Below, piece after piece: positions 1 to 6,940 of a DNA stretch of 13,633 bases. The stretch's first letter is position 1, and each line of letters begins with the position of its first letter. Both the position numbers and the translations under genes were made by a program. The notes beneath the pieces are model-generated. The model saw only the letters and a program-made list of their open reading frames with translations. It did no database searches and was not told where the DNA came from. Source of the stretch: Candidatus Spyradenecus faecavium (lineage in GTDB: Bacteria; Verrucomicrobiota; Kiritimatiellia; RFP12; DVOR01); NCBI GenBank assembly GCA_018713405.1, contig DVOR01000139.1:1-13633 (forward strand), read 5' to 3'.

Positions 1-102
1 GGGGCGGGCGGCCCGGCCACGGGCGCCGCCGGCGCGGGGCTTGGCCACGCGGCGGGCCTGGATCTTCGTCTGCTGCTGCGAACCTTGCTCTTCTTCGCTC
101 AT
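1..102 (-). CDS. N-terminus of a basic protein, probably transcription terminator Rho (cut by window edge)
   Basis: Reading leftwards from the ATG at 102, the frame is open to the window edge for 34 codons. It gives MSEEEQGSQQQTKIQARRVA followed by a K/R/G/A/P-rich stretch. It starts 19 bases after the coaE stop, with an AAGGA ribosome binding site at 113-117, so the two genes are probably co-transcribed. No domain is reached, so the sequence alone does not identify the product. The Rho call is inferred from gene order: in Chlamydia and relatives rho directly follows coaE, and Rho proteins of many such bacteria carry a low-complexity basic N-terminal extension ahead of the RNA-binding domain. 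Alternatives are any other basic nucleic-acid-binding protein, such as a ribosomal or DNA-binding protein. That a gene starts here is much surer than its name. Confidence 0.5.
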   Translation of the reverse strand, partial: MSEEEQGSQQQTKIQARRVAKPRAGGARGRAARP

Positions 103-121
103 CTGTCCGGATTCCTTCTTC

Positions 122-727
122 TCAAACCAAAAGCTGCTTCCAATGGGCCACCAAGGCCTGCACCTGCGCCTGCAGGGCGGCGGGGTCGTCCGCGTCGTTG
201 CGGAGCGTCCAGGTGGCGCGGCGGGCCTTCTCCTCGGCGGGGAGCTGCGCGTCCAGGCGGGCCTCGGCCTCGGCGCGGGTCATCCCGCGGGCGGCCATCA
301 TCCGGCGGACCTGCGTCCCGCGCGAGGCGAGCACGCACACGATGCCGTCCCAGCCGACGTCCCACCCCTGCTCGAAGAGCGTCGCCGCCGAGAAGACCGA
401 GATCTCCCCCGGCCGCGCCGCCGCGCGCCACGCCGCCGTCTCCTCCCGCGCCAAAGGCAGGACGATCGCCTCCAGGCGCGCCCGGGCCGCCGCGTCCGCG
501 AAGACCAGCGCCCCCAACGCACGGCGGTCGACCCCGCCCTCGGGCGTCGCCATCCCCGGCCCGAAGGCCGCCACGATGGGCGCCACCGCCCGGCCCCCCG
601 GCGCCTCCAGCGCGCGCACCGTCTCATCGACATCCAGCACGCGGCACCCGCAGGCGCGGAAACACCGCTCCGCCATGCTTTTGCCGCACGCAATGCCGCC
701 TGTCAACGCAAACGCCAAGGAAACCAT
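122..727 (-). CDS. coaE: Dephospho-CoA kinase
   Basis: CoaE phosphorylates the 3'-hydroxyl of dephospho-CoA with ATP, the last step of coenzyme A synthesis, in the cytoplasm. The 201-residue product has the usual family length. It opens with the P-loop ALTGGIACGKS (residues 7-17), followed by a D-V-D pair at 32-34 in the place of the family's DAD substrate-site motif. A central arginine-rich lid region follows, with RMMAARGMTRAEAEARL matching the typical R...R...(T/S)xEEAxxRI segment, then N-D near the C-terminus. The ATG at 727 was chosen because it puts the P-loop at the normal distance from the N-terminus. The frame stays open to 832, but that would run into the predicted -10 box at 823-828. 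No strong Shine-Dalgarno is visible. A 90-base leader is implied by the promoter. The gene at 102 follows in the same operon. Confidence 0.93.
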   Translation of the reverse strand: MVSLAFALTGGIACGKSMAERCFRACGCRVLDVDETVRALEAPGGRAVAPIVAAFGPGMATPEGGVDRRALGALVFADAAARARLEAIVLPLAREETAAWRAAARPGEISVFSAATLFEQGWDVGWDGIVCVLASRGTQVRRMMAARGMTRAEAEARLDAQLPAEEKARRATWTLRNDADDPAALQAQVQALVAHWKQLLV

Positions 728-822
728 CGGAACCGAAGGGAGTTTGAAGGGAAAAATCGGCGTGGCCCAACCACGCGCTCCTCGACCCGAACGGGCCAAT
801 CCACCAGAAATGAATCGCGCAC

Positions 823-851
823 ACTCTACCACAATCCCCGCCCCCCGTCAA
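823..851 (-). promoter_or_regulatory. Sigma70-type promoter for coaE
   Basis: On the minus strand TTGACG (846-851) is followed after exactly 17 bases by TAGAGT (823-828), preceded by TGTGG, which gives an extended -10 (TGG before the hexamer). This is the best -35/-10 pair in the window. The predicted start of transcription lies near 816, giving a leader of about 90 bases before the ATG at 727. No transcript data are available. Confidence 0.6.
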
Positions 852-978
852 ACCAGGGCCAGGCGACGGGGCCCCGCGAAGACACGCCAGCCCAATGGGG
901 CAGGGCGGCGTGCGCCGGCACGTCCCTACCCTACCCCGCACTTCGGGATCCGCGGTTTCGCCTGCATCCCGCCGCTTA

Positions 979-1002
979 TGCTATACTGGACGCGAAGGAG
1001 GT
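979..1002 (+). promoter_or_regulatory. Extended -10 promoter and strong ribosome binding site for the AAA-ATPase/nuclease gene
   Basis: TGC-TATACT (979-987) fits an extended -10 box; no good -35 is present at the right spacing. The Shine-Dalgarno AAGGAGGT (995-1002) is near perfect and lies 5 bases before the ATG at 1008, which fixes the start. The transcript leader would be only about 14 bases. The rest of the divergent region 728-1007 shows nothing else I can name. Confidence 0.5.
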
Positions 1003-1007
1003 GCCTC

Positions 1008-2576
1008 ATGGCCAGCATCGCACAGGACACGGCGGACTTCGCCAAACTACGGACCAACGGTTGCATCTACGTCGACAAGACGGCGTCGTTGCACGAGTTG
1101 ATTTGCGACCCTGGGCGGAGCCTCTACTTCATCTCCCGCCCGCGCCGCTTCGGCAAGTCCCTCATGCTCTCGACCCTGGACTGTATCTTCCAGGGCCGTC
1201 GCGACCTGTTCAAGGGCCTCGCCATCGACTCGCTGGACTACGACTGGGCCGACTACCCCATCCTCCAGTTCTCCTTCGCCGGCGTCAAGGCGACGTCACT
1301 CGAGGCCTTCAAGGCCGAGTTCCACGTCCGCGTCAAGAAAGTGCTCACCGAGGCGCAATGCGCGTGGGACGACGCGATTTCCCCCGGGGCGAACTTCAAC
1401 CAAGCCATCACCGACCTTGCCAAAATGCGCGGCAAGCCCGTGGCGATCCTCATCGACGAGTATGACGCGCCCGTGGGCCACACGCTGGCCGACATCCCGC
1501 TCGCCACGGCCATCCGCGGCGAACTCTCGGACTTCTACATCCAAATCAAGGAATGCGCCTCCAACGTCCGCTTCCTGATGATGACCGGTGTCACGCGCTT
1601 CACCCAGCTCTCCGTCTTCTCGGCCCTCAACAATCTCAACGACCTGACAATGGATGCCCGCTACGCCACCCTCCTGGGCTACACCGAGGAGGAGCTGGAC
1701 ACTTTCTTCGACGCGGATATGCGCGCCCACGCCCAGGTCATGGGCCTCGCCTATGACGACTACCGCGCCCAACTCCGCTGGTGGTACAACGGCTACCGCT
1801 TCGCCAAGAGCAACATGGTGCGGGTCTACAACCCCTACGCCATCGCCAAGACCCTCGGAGCCAAAGACCCGCTTTTCTCCCCTACTTGGACGCGTTCCGG
1901 GCACCCCTCCGTGCTCATCAACTACCTCTCCGACCACGAGCTGACCGAGGTGGATTACGACGACGTGGAGAACGTCTCCGAGGAGTCCTTGGACATCTGC
2001 CAGCTGGAGGCCATCACCCCCGTCGCCATGCTGTACCAGAGCGGGTACCTCACCATCAAAGACTATTCCGAGTGGGGCTTCACCCTCGGCGTCCCCAACG
2101 AAGAGGTCCGCCGCGCCCTCAACGCGTTGCTGGCCCAATTCGCCACCAAAAAGCTGGGCGCCGGCTACCGCGACACGCTCTGCGGGCTCCTCGCCAAGGG
2201 CGATGTCCCCGGCTTCATCGAAAAGCTCAAGGCCCTCTACGCCCACCTCACCTACGGCTCCACCGAGTCCAGCGTCCACGAGGCCAGCTACCAACGCCCC
2301 CTCTACGCCATCCTCGCCTCCTATCCCGGGCTCCGCGTCATCGCCGAAGACGCCCAGGCCCACGGCCGCGCCGACCTCGTGGCCGAGTCCCGCCGTGCCG
2401 TCTACGTCTTCGAGCTCAAAGTCAAAGGTTCCGCGCAAGAGGCCCTCGCCCAGATCAAGGACCGCGGCTACGCCGAGCCCTATCGTGCCCTGGGCAAACC
2501 CATCCACCTCATCGGCCTGGCCTTTGACCCCGCCACCCACACCCTTGCCGACGCCCTCGTCGAGCCCCTCACCTGA
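1008..2576 (+). CDS. AAA-ATPase-like / PD-(D/E)XK nuclease-like protein of unknown role
   Basis: The 522-residue product matches the family with an N-terminal AAA-ATPase-like domain and a C-terminal PD-(D/E)XK-like domain (formerly DUF1703). The N-terminus has the family's hallmark pattern: FAKLRTNGCIYVDKT (11-25), then a P-loop variant SRPRRFGKS (43-51). A Walker B-like strand VAILIDEYDAP lies at 145-155. Near the C-terminus GRADLVAE (D456) and VYVFELK (E469, K471) form a D-x(n)-ExK signature, followed by a QI-x-(D)-x-GY segment, as in PD-(D/E)XK folds. The family is highly multiplied in Bacteroidota, spirochaetes and PVC genomes; its biological role is not established. The gene stands alone: divergent promoter upstream, repeat-filled gap downstream. 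The frame is open from 198, but the strong ribosome binding site at 995-1002 and the conserved N-terminus fix the start at 1008. All key residues appear intact, so it is probably functional. Confidence 0.88.
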   Translation: MASIAQDTADFAKLRTNGCIYVDKTASLHELICDPGRSLYFISRPRRFGKSLMLSTLDCIFQGRRDLFKGLAIDSLDYDWADYPILQFSFAGVKATSLEAFKAEFHVRVKKVLTEAQCAWDDAISPGANFNQAITDLAKMRGKPVAILIDEYDAPVGHTLADIPLATAIRGELSDFYIQIKECASNVRFLMMTGVTRFTQLSVFSALNNLNDLTMDARYATLLGYTEEELDTFFDADMRAHAQVMGLAYDDYRAQLRWWYNGYRFAKSNMVRVYNPYAIAKTLGAKDPLFSPTWTRSGHPSVLINYLSDHELTEVDYDDVENVSEESLDICQLEAITPVAMLYQSGYLTIKDYSEWGFTLGVPNEEVRRALNALLAQFATKKLGAGYRDTLCGLLAKGDVPGFIEKLKALYAHLTYGSTESSVHEASYQRPLYAILASYPGLRVIAEDAQAHGRADLVAESRRAVYVFELKVKGSAQEALAQIKDRGYAEPYRALGKPIHLIGLAFDPATHTLADALVEPLT

Positions 2577-2603
2577 TTCCCCCGCCCGTTGAGAGGCAAA
2601 ACC

Positions 2604-2640
2604 AAGCCTCCAAACCGCCAAACCCCAACCTTCCGAATCC
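2604..2640. repeat. Degenerate octamer repeat (AAGCCTCC type)
   Basis: AAGCCTCC, AAACCGCC, AAACCCCA and ACCTTCCG follow one another at 8-base period just after the 1008-2576 gene. They look like a decayed copy of the cleaner four-unit array at 13201-13232. Together with the palindrome array next to it, this fills most of the 259-base gap 2577-2835. Confidence 0.5.
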
Positions 2641-2684
2641 GCCCCTCCCAGGGGCCGATTCTGCATAAGTCCACATCTTTTTCC

Positions 2685-2757
2685 GAAACCCTTAAGGGTC
2701 TGCCCCGAAACCCTTAGGGTTTTGGGTCGAACCCCTTAGGGTTTCGCCACCGACCCC
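2685..2757. repeat. Palindrome array, copy 1
   Basis: Three short palindromes follow each other about every 22 bases: AAACCCTTAAGGGT (2686-2699), AAACCCTTAGGGTTT (2708-2722) and ACCCCTTAGGGTTT (2731-2744). They are separated by GC-rich spacers of about 8 bases, and a tail CGCCACCGACCCC ends where a fourth palindrome begins in copy 2 (8387-8472). It lies about 65 bases upstream of the trkA promoter. Function is unknown; the layout recalls REP/BIME-type dispersed palindromes. It could also act as a weak hairpin behind the upstream gene. Confidence 0.8.
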
Positions 2758-2820
2758 AGCCGCGTCTTGACGCCTCCCCCGAGCGCGAATGGTTGAGAGC
2801 CTGCGCATCCGTGGGCGATT

Positions 2821-2829
2821 TGGTAGAAT
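2821..2829 (+). promoter_or_regulatory. Extended -10 promoter for trkA
   Basis: TGG-TAGAAT ends at 2829, preceded by ATT. The same ATTTGGTA core is found ahead of maeB. No convincing -35 at 16-18 bases spacing. Transcription would be expected to start at about 2835-2837, that is at the trkA ATG itself. Confidence 0.5.
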
Positions 2830-2835
2830 GGGGGC

Positions 2836-3504
2836 ATGAAACGTATCGGCATCATCGGTTCGGGCCGCTTCGGCGAGGCCCTCGTCCAAGCCCTGGCCGC
2901 CCAAGGCGCGGAGGTCCTGCTCATGGACACCGACCGCCGCAAAATCCAGGAGCTCTCCGAATACGTCACCAAGGCCATCGAGGGCGACGCCACCAACATC
3001 CATGCGCTGGAGGAGGCCGGCTTCGCCACGTGCGACACCGTCGTCGTCGCCATCGGCGAGAACGTCGAGGGCTCCATCATGGCCACCGTCAACTGCAAGG
3101 ACCTGGGCGTGCGCACCGTCGTCGCCAAGGCCTCCACCGACGTCCACGGGCGCGTCCTGCGGCGCGTGGGGGCGGACGTGGTGATCTTCCCCAACCGCGA
3201 CCGCGCCCAGCGCCTGGCCCGCAGCCTGCTGACCGTCAGCCAGGTGGACCTCTTCGAGATCGCCGACGGCCTCTGCGCCGCCGAGATCCAGGCCCCCGAC
3301 GCCGTCACCGACAAGACGTTGGCCGAGGCCGACGTGCGCCGCGCCCACGGCATCACCGTGCTGGCCATCCGCCGGCTGGACGACGCGGACCCCGCCGCGC
3401 CGCGCCGACTCATCATCCCGCAGGCCGACACGCCCATCCGCGGCGACGACCACCTCCTGGTCTGCGGCGCCTCCGACAAGATCGACGCCTTTGCCCAAGC
3501 CTGA
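2836..3504 (+). CDS. trkA: TrkA/KtrA-family potassium channel regulatory subunit (RCK protein)
   Basis: TrkA/KtrA proteins form a cytoplasmic ring that binds nucleotides and gates a TrkH/KtrB potassium channel. The 222-residue product has one RCK unit, the KtrA-like size. The N-terminal Rossmann half starts MKRIGIIGSGRFG (G8-x-G10-x-x-G13), with the acidic MDTD at 30-33 ending the second strand, where the ribose is bound. A TrkA-C-like half covers about residues 135-222, including the ending DDHLLVCGASDKIDAF. No channel gene is in the window, so the partner lies elsewhere. The start has no clear Shine-Dalgarno; a GGGGG run sits 1 base away and the -10 box ends 6 bases before it, so translation may be leaderless. 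The stop overlaps the ribosome binding site of the next gene, with which it forms an operon. Confidence 0.92.
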   Translation: MKRIGIIGSGRFGEALVQALAAQGAEVLLMDTDRRKIQELSEYVTKAIEGDATNIHALEEAGFATCDTVVVAIGENVEGSIMATVNCKDLGVRTVVAKASTDVHGRVLRRVGADVVIFPNRDRAQRLARSLLTVSQVDLFEIADGLCAAEIQAPDAVTDKTLAEADVRRAHGITVLAIRRLDDADPAAPRRLIIPQADTPIRGDDHLLVCGASDKIDAFAQA

Positions 3505-3514
3505 AGGACCCACC

Positions 3515-4006
3515 ATGGACTCCGACGACGTTGTCATCCGCCGCGCCACGCTCCAAGACGTGTTTGCCATCCACCGCCTGATTCAGAGCTATCCCCACGA
3601 GCTCATCCTCAAGCCCGTCAACAACATCGTCGAGAACATCGACCGTTTCACCGTCGCCGCCCGCGGCAACGAGCTCATCGCCTGCGCCGGCTGGCAGATT
3701 CTCCCCGAGATCGGCTGCCCCGAAGGCGCCACCGTCGAGCTCCAATCCGTTGCCGTCAGCAAGGCCTGGCGCGGCCGCGGCATCGGCAAGCGCCTCATCC
3801 GCTTCGTCCTTCAGCGCATCGAAGGCTTCAAGCCCGCCCAAGCCCTCGTCCTCACCTTCGAGCCCGGCTTCTTCGGCTCCCTGGGGTTCAAGGAAATCCC
3901 CAAGACCCAGATCATCCACAAGATCTACCGCGGGTGCATCTACTGCACCAAGCACACCAATCCCTTCACCTGCCCCGAGATCGCCATGGCCCTCCAGCTC
4001 CGCTGA
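3515..4006 (+). CDS. GNAT N-acetyltransferase, similar to short ArgA-type N-acetylglutamate synthases
   Basis: The 163-residue protein is a single GNAT domain: IRRATLQDVFAIHRLI (8-23), a central strand pair, the acetyl-CoA-binding loop WRGRGIG (85-91), and EPGFFGSLGFKEI (116-128). The end, with RGCIYCTK (C141, C144), C153 and PEIAMAL, matches the small stand-alone GNAT proteins annotated as N-acetylglutamate synthases, which acetylate glutamate to begin arginine synthesis. That substrate is inferred from likeness only; no other arg gene is nearby. The start at 3515 is preferred over the in-frame ATG at 3491 because AAGGA (3504-3508) lies 6 bases before it and the upstream one lies inside trkA. 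It follows trkA by 10 bases and ends 5 bases from the convergent glycosyltransferase gene. Confidence 0.87.
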   Translation: MDSDDVVIRRATLQDVFAIHRLIQSYPHELILKPVNNIVENIDRFTVAARGNELIACAGWQILPEIGCPEGATVELQSVAVSKAWRGRGIGKRLIRFVLQRIEGFKPAQALVLTFEPGFFGSLGFKEIPKTQIIHKIYRGCIYCTKHTNPFTCPEIAMALQLR

Positions 4007-4011
4007 AGGGC

Positions 4012-5019
4012 TCACCCCCGCCGCCACAGCGCCGGGGAAAACAACCACCGATCCTTCCGTGAGCAGAAGCGCCCTTCGTAGCGCCCAAGCCGACGCCGCA
4101 CGCCGGGGATGAGGCGAAGCGTCCGCACCATGCACTTCAGCGCCCAGGTGTAGGCCAGGCCCAATCTCCACCGCCACCCCGGCACCTTCGAGACCTCCTC
4201 GCGCGACAGCCCAAGGAGCGCCTTCGCGCACCGATACCAAATCTCCATGCTCTCGCGATAACCTTGCTTCCAGCTGAAGGACACCTTCCACGGCAGCTCG
4301 CCGATTCCCGCAAAGTGGATGCACCGCGGGCGTTCCGCACCAAAGACCCGTGCCGCGAAAATCCCCCAGCCGTCCGGCAACGCCCGCTTGCTCCCCGCGC
4401 AAAGAATGTTGAGGGTATCCTGGTCGAGATAGGGGACATCCGGGTGCTCATGAAGGAACGTCATAGAGCGCGTCTCCAAGTCATGTTGCCGGAACCATGC
4501 CAGGTTGATAAGCAGGAAACCCGCACAAAGGTAGTCCTCTGGCACAAGCGGGATGTCGTGCGCCCCATACCATGGCCGCAACGACAAAGGGGCGTAGCGG
4601 TCAATCGCGCCCTGCAAGGCAACGTCAGGGTCGCGACATTCGAGGAGTTTGAACGGGTCATCCACGAAAAGCGTATCGCCATCCGCGTAGACGCACCAAT
4701 CCTCCTCCGGCAGAAGGCTGGGCAGCACAAGGCGCGCGTAGACCGTCCGGTTGGTTCCCTGCCATCCACGCAAGGCATCGAAGCGCGCCATGTCGATGGG
4801 GTGACGCACCAGATGGGGAGGAGTGGGCAGTGCGGACTCGAGGCGTTTGACGAAGGCGTCCCAGGTGTCATCGGGGATGCCGCAGTCAAGGACGTGGACG
4901 ATGAGGTCGTCGGGACGGCTGGCCTTGACGTAGGCCGAGCAGGCGGCCACCGCAATATAACGGACGTAGTTCGCGTCCGAGGCATAGACCAAGTGGAGTT
5001 TGTCGTGTAGCGCGGTCAT
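4012..5019 (-). CDS. Family 8 glycosyltransferase (LPS galactosyl/glucosyltransferase-like)
   Basis: The 335-residue protein reads LHLVYASDANYVRYIAVA at its start (8-25), the nucleotide-sugar-binding beginning typical of GT8. It has the metal-binding DxD motif YADGDTLFV (D113, D115), the acceptor-side motif YLDQDTLN (D199, Q200, D201), and CIHFAGIGELPWK, matching the family's HFxG..KPW element. GT8 enzymes are retaining transferases moving galactose or glucose from UDP-sugars, often onto lipopolysaccharide cores. The exact sugar and acceptor cannot be told. A basic, tryptophan-rich C-terminal tail (about 275-335) may bind the membrane. No signal peptide. AAGGAG at 5025-5030 lies 5 bases before the ATG. 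It sits 41 bases beyond comF but has its own promoter-like site. Its codon use is a little less GC-biased than its neighbours, which could mean transfer. Confidence 0.9.
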   Translation of the reverse strand: MTALHDKLHLVYASDANYVRYIAVAACSAYVKASRPDDLIVHVLDCGIPDDTWDAFVKRLESALPTPPHLVRHPIDMARFDALRGWQGTNRTVYARLVLPSLLPEEDWCVYADGDTLFVDDPFKLLECRDPDVALQGAIDRYAPLSLRPWYGAHDIPLVPEDYLCAGFLLINLAWFRQHDLETRSMTFLHEHPDVPYLDQDTLNILCAGSKRALPDGWGIFAARVFGAERPRCIHFAGIGELPWKVSFSWKQGYRESMEIWYRCAKALLGLSREEVSKVPGWRWRLGLAYTWALKCMVRTLRLIPGVRRRLGRYEGRFCSRKDRWLFSPALWRRG

Positions 5020-5039
5020 GGAGGCTCCTTGCTGTGGCA

Positions 5040-5048
5040 AGTATACCA
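5040..5048 (-). promoter_or_regulatory. Extended -10 promoter for the glycosyltransferase gene
   Basis: On the minus strand TGG-TATACT (5048 to 5040), preceded by CTG, lies in the short gap after comF. The -35 region would overlap the comF stop codon and is weak (TTCCTC). The leader would be about 14 bases, containing the AAGGAG site. Confidence 0.5.
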
Positions 5049-5060
5049 CAGTGGGGCGTG

Positions 5061-5741
5061 TCAGAGGAAGAGGGGGCGGGCGAGGGCGAGGACGTAGACG
5101 CGTTTGGCGCCGGCGGAAAGGAGGGCGTGGGCGCAGGCGTCGCAGGTGGCGCCGGTGGTGAGGACGTCGTCGACGAGGAGGATGGTGCGGCCGCGGATGG
5201 GGGCGCGGCGGCGGGCGCGGTAGGCGCGTTTGGCGTTGGCGAGGCGTTCGGCGCGGGCAAGGCGGGTCTGCGAGAGGACGCCGGTGTGGACGCGGCGGAG
5301 GCGTTTGCGCCGGAGCATGGGGACGGGGACGACGGCATCGATGCCCAGGCGGAGGGGGGCGATGCGCGCGAGGTAGTGGGCGATGAGGATGCGGACGAGA
5401 TCGTCGGTCAGCCAGAGGCCGCCGTGGTACTTGAAGGCGTGGATGAGGGCGCGGACGTCGCCGTCGTAGCGGGCGGCGATGAAGGCGCGGGTGAAGGCGG
5501 GGCGCCGGCGGAAGCAGTCGCTGCAGACGAAGTCGGGGCCTTCGGGGAGGGCGGATTCCGCGCCGCAGACCAGGCAGGCGGGGTGGCGCGTGAGGGTGAG
5601 GCGTTCGTAGCACTCCAGGCAGATCTGGCTGTCGCCGGAGGGGCGGCCGCAGAAGAAGCAGTCGCGGGGATAGAGGGCGTCGAGCGCCCAGCCGCCCCAG
5701 CGCAGGAGGCGGCGGGCGAGGCGGCGGAGGGCGCGGCGCAT
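5061..5741 (-). CDS. comF: ComF-family phosphoribosyltransferase-like protein, lacking the usual central segment
   Basis: The 226-residue protein has an N-terminal zinc-binding region with four Cys pairs (C28/C31, C41/C44, C56/C59, C73/C76). A type I phosphoribosyltransferase domain follows, with AVVPVP (136-141) and the PRPP-binding loop ILLVDDVLTTGAT (187-199). ComF proteins take part in DNA uptake in naturally competent bacteria, though many carriers are not known to be competent and the reaction is not settled. Odd: between VPVP and the NAKRAYRA segment most family members have an RERGFNQ motif and a helix; here residues 142-160 (MLRRKRLRRVHTGVLSQTR) are much shorter and the GFNQ motif is absent. 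It starts 5 bases after the upstream transporter gene's stop, so it is the last gene of the maeB operon. Pilus motor genes on the other strand are consistent with DNA uptake but do not prove it. Confidence 0.85.
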   Translation of the reverse strand: MRRALRRLARRLLRWGGWALDALYPRDCFFCGRPSGDSQICLECYERLTLTRHPACLVCGAESALPEGPDFVCSDCFRRRPAFTRAFIAARYDGDVRALIHAFKYHGGLWLTDDLVRILIAHYLARIAPLRLGIDAVVPVPMLRRKRLRRVHTGVLSQTRLARAERLANAKRAYRARRRAPIRGRTILLVDDVLTTGATCDACAHALLSAGAKRVYVLALARPLFL

Positions 5742-5746
5742 GGCGG

Positions 5747-6319
5747 TCAGAGGGCGATGCCGAGGCAGCGGAGGGCGAGCCCGAGGGCGCCGCCCAGCAG
5801 GATGAGGGCGACGGCGCCGATCTTGACCCACTGCGTGAGCAGGAAGAGGGCGACGGCGAAGCCGGCGGCGGCCCAGTGGAAGGGTTCGCCCGCGGGCAGG
5901 AGGGTGTGGCGCAGGAGGGTGACGGCGGCCGCGCCGATGAGGCCGACGACGACGGGCTTGGCGCCTTCGAGCGCGGCGCGGACGGCCCAGTGGCGCATGG
6001 CGTAGTGGAAGGCGCCGGCGATGAGCAGGATGATGACCAGGGAGGGGAGGACCACGCCGCCGGTGCTGCAGACGCTGGCGAGGATGGGGCTGAGGCCATG
6101 CTGCTGGCCCACGTGGATGCCGGCGAAGGTGGCGATGTTGATGGCGAAGGGGCCGGGCGTGCTCTCGGCGATGCCCACGAAGTCGGTGAACTGCTCGGGC
6201 GTGATCCAGCCGTGGAGCTCGATGAGCTGCTGCTGGATGAGGGGGATCATGGCGTAGCCGCCGCCGATGGTGAAGAGCCCCACCTTGAGGAAGGTCCAGA
6301 AGAGCATCCAATAAATCAT
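5747..6319 (-). CDS. chrA: Chromate transporter family (CHR) subunit, second half
   Basis: This 190-residue membrane protein is one of a pair of short CHR proteins. Long ChrA proteins carry two homologous halves; short ones are encoded as adjacent genes and are thought to work together. The conserved motifs are FTIGGGYAM (16-24) in the first membrane helix region and ESTPGPFAIN (52-61), followed by four to five hydrophobic segments. The family exports chromate or moves related oxyanions, but many members are of untested substrate. Its ATG overlaps the stop of the upstream half by 4 bases (ATGA), pointing to translational coupling and equal amounts. A G-rich AAGGGGGG stretch precedes it. comF follows after 5 bases. 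Confidence 0.9.
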   Translation of the reverse strand: MIYWMLFWTFLKVGLFTIGGGYAMIPLIQQQLIELHGWITPEQFTDFVGIAESTPGPFAINIATFAGIHVGQQHGLSPILASVCSTGGVVLPSLVIILLIAGAFHYAMRHWAVRAALEGAKPVVVGLIGAAAVTLLRHTLLPAGEPFHWAAAGFAVALFLLTQWVKIGAVALILLGGALGLALRCLGIAL

Positions 6320-6939
6320 GCCTTCCCCCCTTTCAGGCGCGGGCGCACGCCGTACCACAGCACGCCGAAGAGGAGGCCGCCGACGACGACCCAGAGGGCG
6401 TTTTGCCCCAGCACGGCCACGAGGAGGAAGGCGAGGGCGAAGGCGAGGGCGTTGGCCTTGTTGCGCGGCACGCCGTGGCCCATCCGCAGGAAGGCCCGCG
6501 CGATGAGCACGATCGCCGCCACGCGGATGCCGCCCAGCGCCGCGGCCACCCAGGTGTTCTCGCGGAACTGCAGGTAGAACCCGCTGACGATCACGATGAC
6601 GAGCCACGCGGGGAAGACCAGCGCGGCCGTGGCGACGAAGCCGCCGAGCACGCCCGCCAGCCGGTAGCCCACGAAGGTGGCGGTGTTGACGGCGATGGGG
6701 CCGGGCGTGCTCTCGCCCACGGTGATGATGTTGAAGAGCTCGTCCTGCGTCAGCCAGCCCTTCCGGCGCACCAGGTCCTCCTCCAGCAGGGCGACGATGG
6801 CGTAGCCGCCGCCGAAGGTGATGCCGCCGAACTTCCCGAAGGTCAGCGTCAGGGCCAGCAACCGCCGGGCGAGGGAGGCCTCCTTCAGCGCGGATTCCGC
6901 GGTCGCGGCCTCGGGTGCGTGCTCAGGTGCGGGGCCCAT
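6316..6939 (-). CDS. chrA: Chromate transporter family (CHR) subunit, first half
   Basis: The 207-residue product is the N-terminal-type partner of the CHR pair. A short hydrophilic, Ala/Glu-rich head (1-26) comes first. FGGITFGGGYAIVALLEE (37-54) and GESTPGPIAVNTATFVGYRL (75-94) are the two signature motifs, and several hydrophobic helices fill the rest. The substrate is not shown by sequence: chromate export is the family name, but sulfate-like or other anions are possible. Its ATG lies one base after the maeB stop (TGA-G-ATG), with GGAGG at 6952-6956, so it is translated from the maeB transcript and ends overlapping its partner. Confidence 0.9.
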   Translation of the reverse strand: MGPAPEHAPEAATAESALKEASLARRLLALTLTFGKFGGITFGGGYAIVALLEEDLVRRKGWLTQDELFNIITVGESTPGPIAVNTATFVGYRLAGVLGGFVATAALVFPAWLVIVIVSGFYLQFRENTWVAAALGGIRVAAIVLIARAFLRMGHGVPRNKANALAFALAFLLVAVLGQNALWVVVGGLLFGVLWYGVRPRLKGGKA

Positions 6940-6940
6940 C

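Noticed and set aside
728..832. Longer coaE starting at 832
   Set aside because: It would begin inside the predicted -10 box and put 35 unconserved residues ahead of the P-loop.
198..1007. N-terminal extension of the ATPase-nuclease gene
   Set aside because: The frame is open, but it is opposite coaE, and a near-perfect ribosome binding site plus the family N-terminus mark the start at 1008.
41..1465. Plus-strand frames spanning coaE and the start of the 1008 gene
   Set aside because: They cross two real genes in wrong frames and encode Arg/Pro-rich strings.
2685..2757. Telomere-like CCCTAA/TTAGGG repeats
   Set aside because: The motif appears only within short palindromes with GC-rich spacers, not as a tandem hexamer run, and genes continue on both sides.
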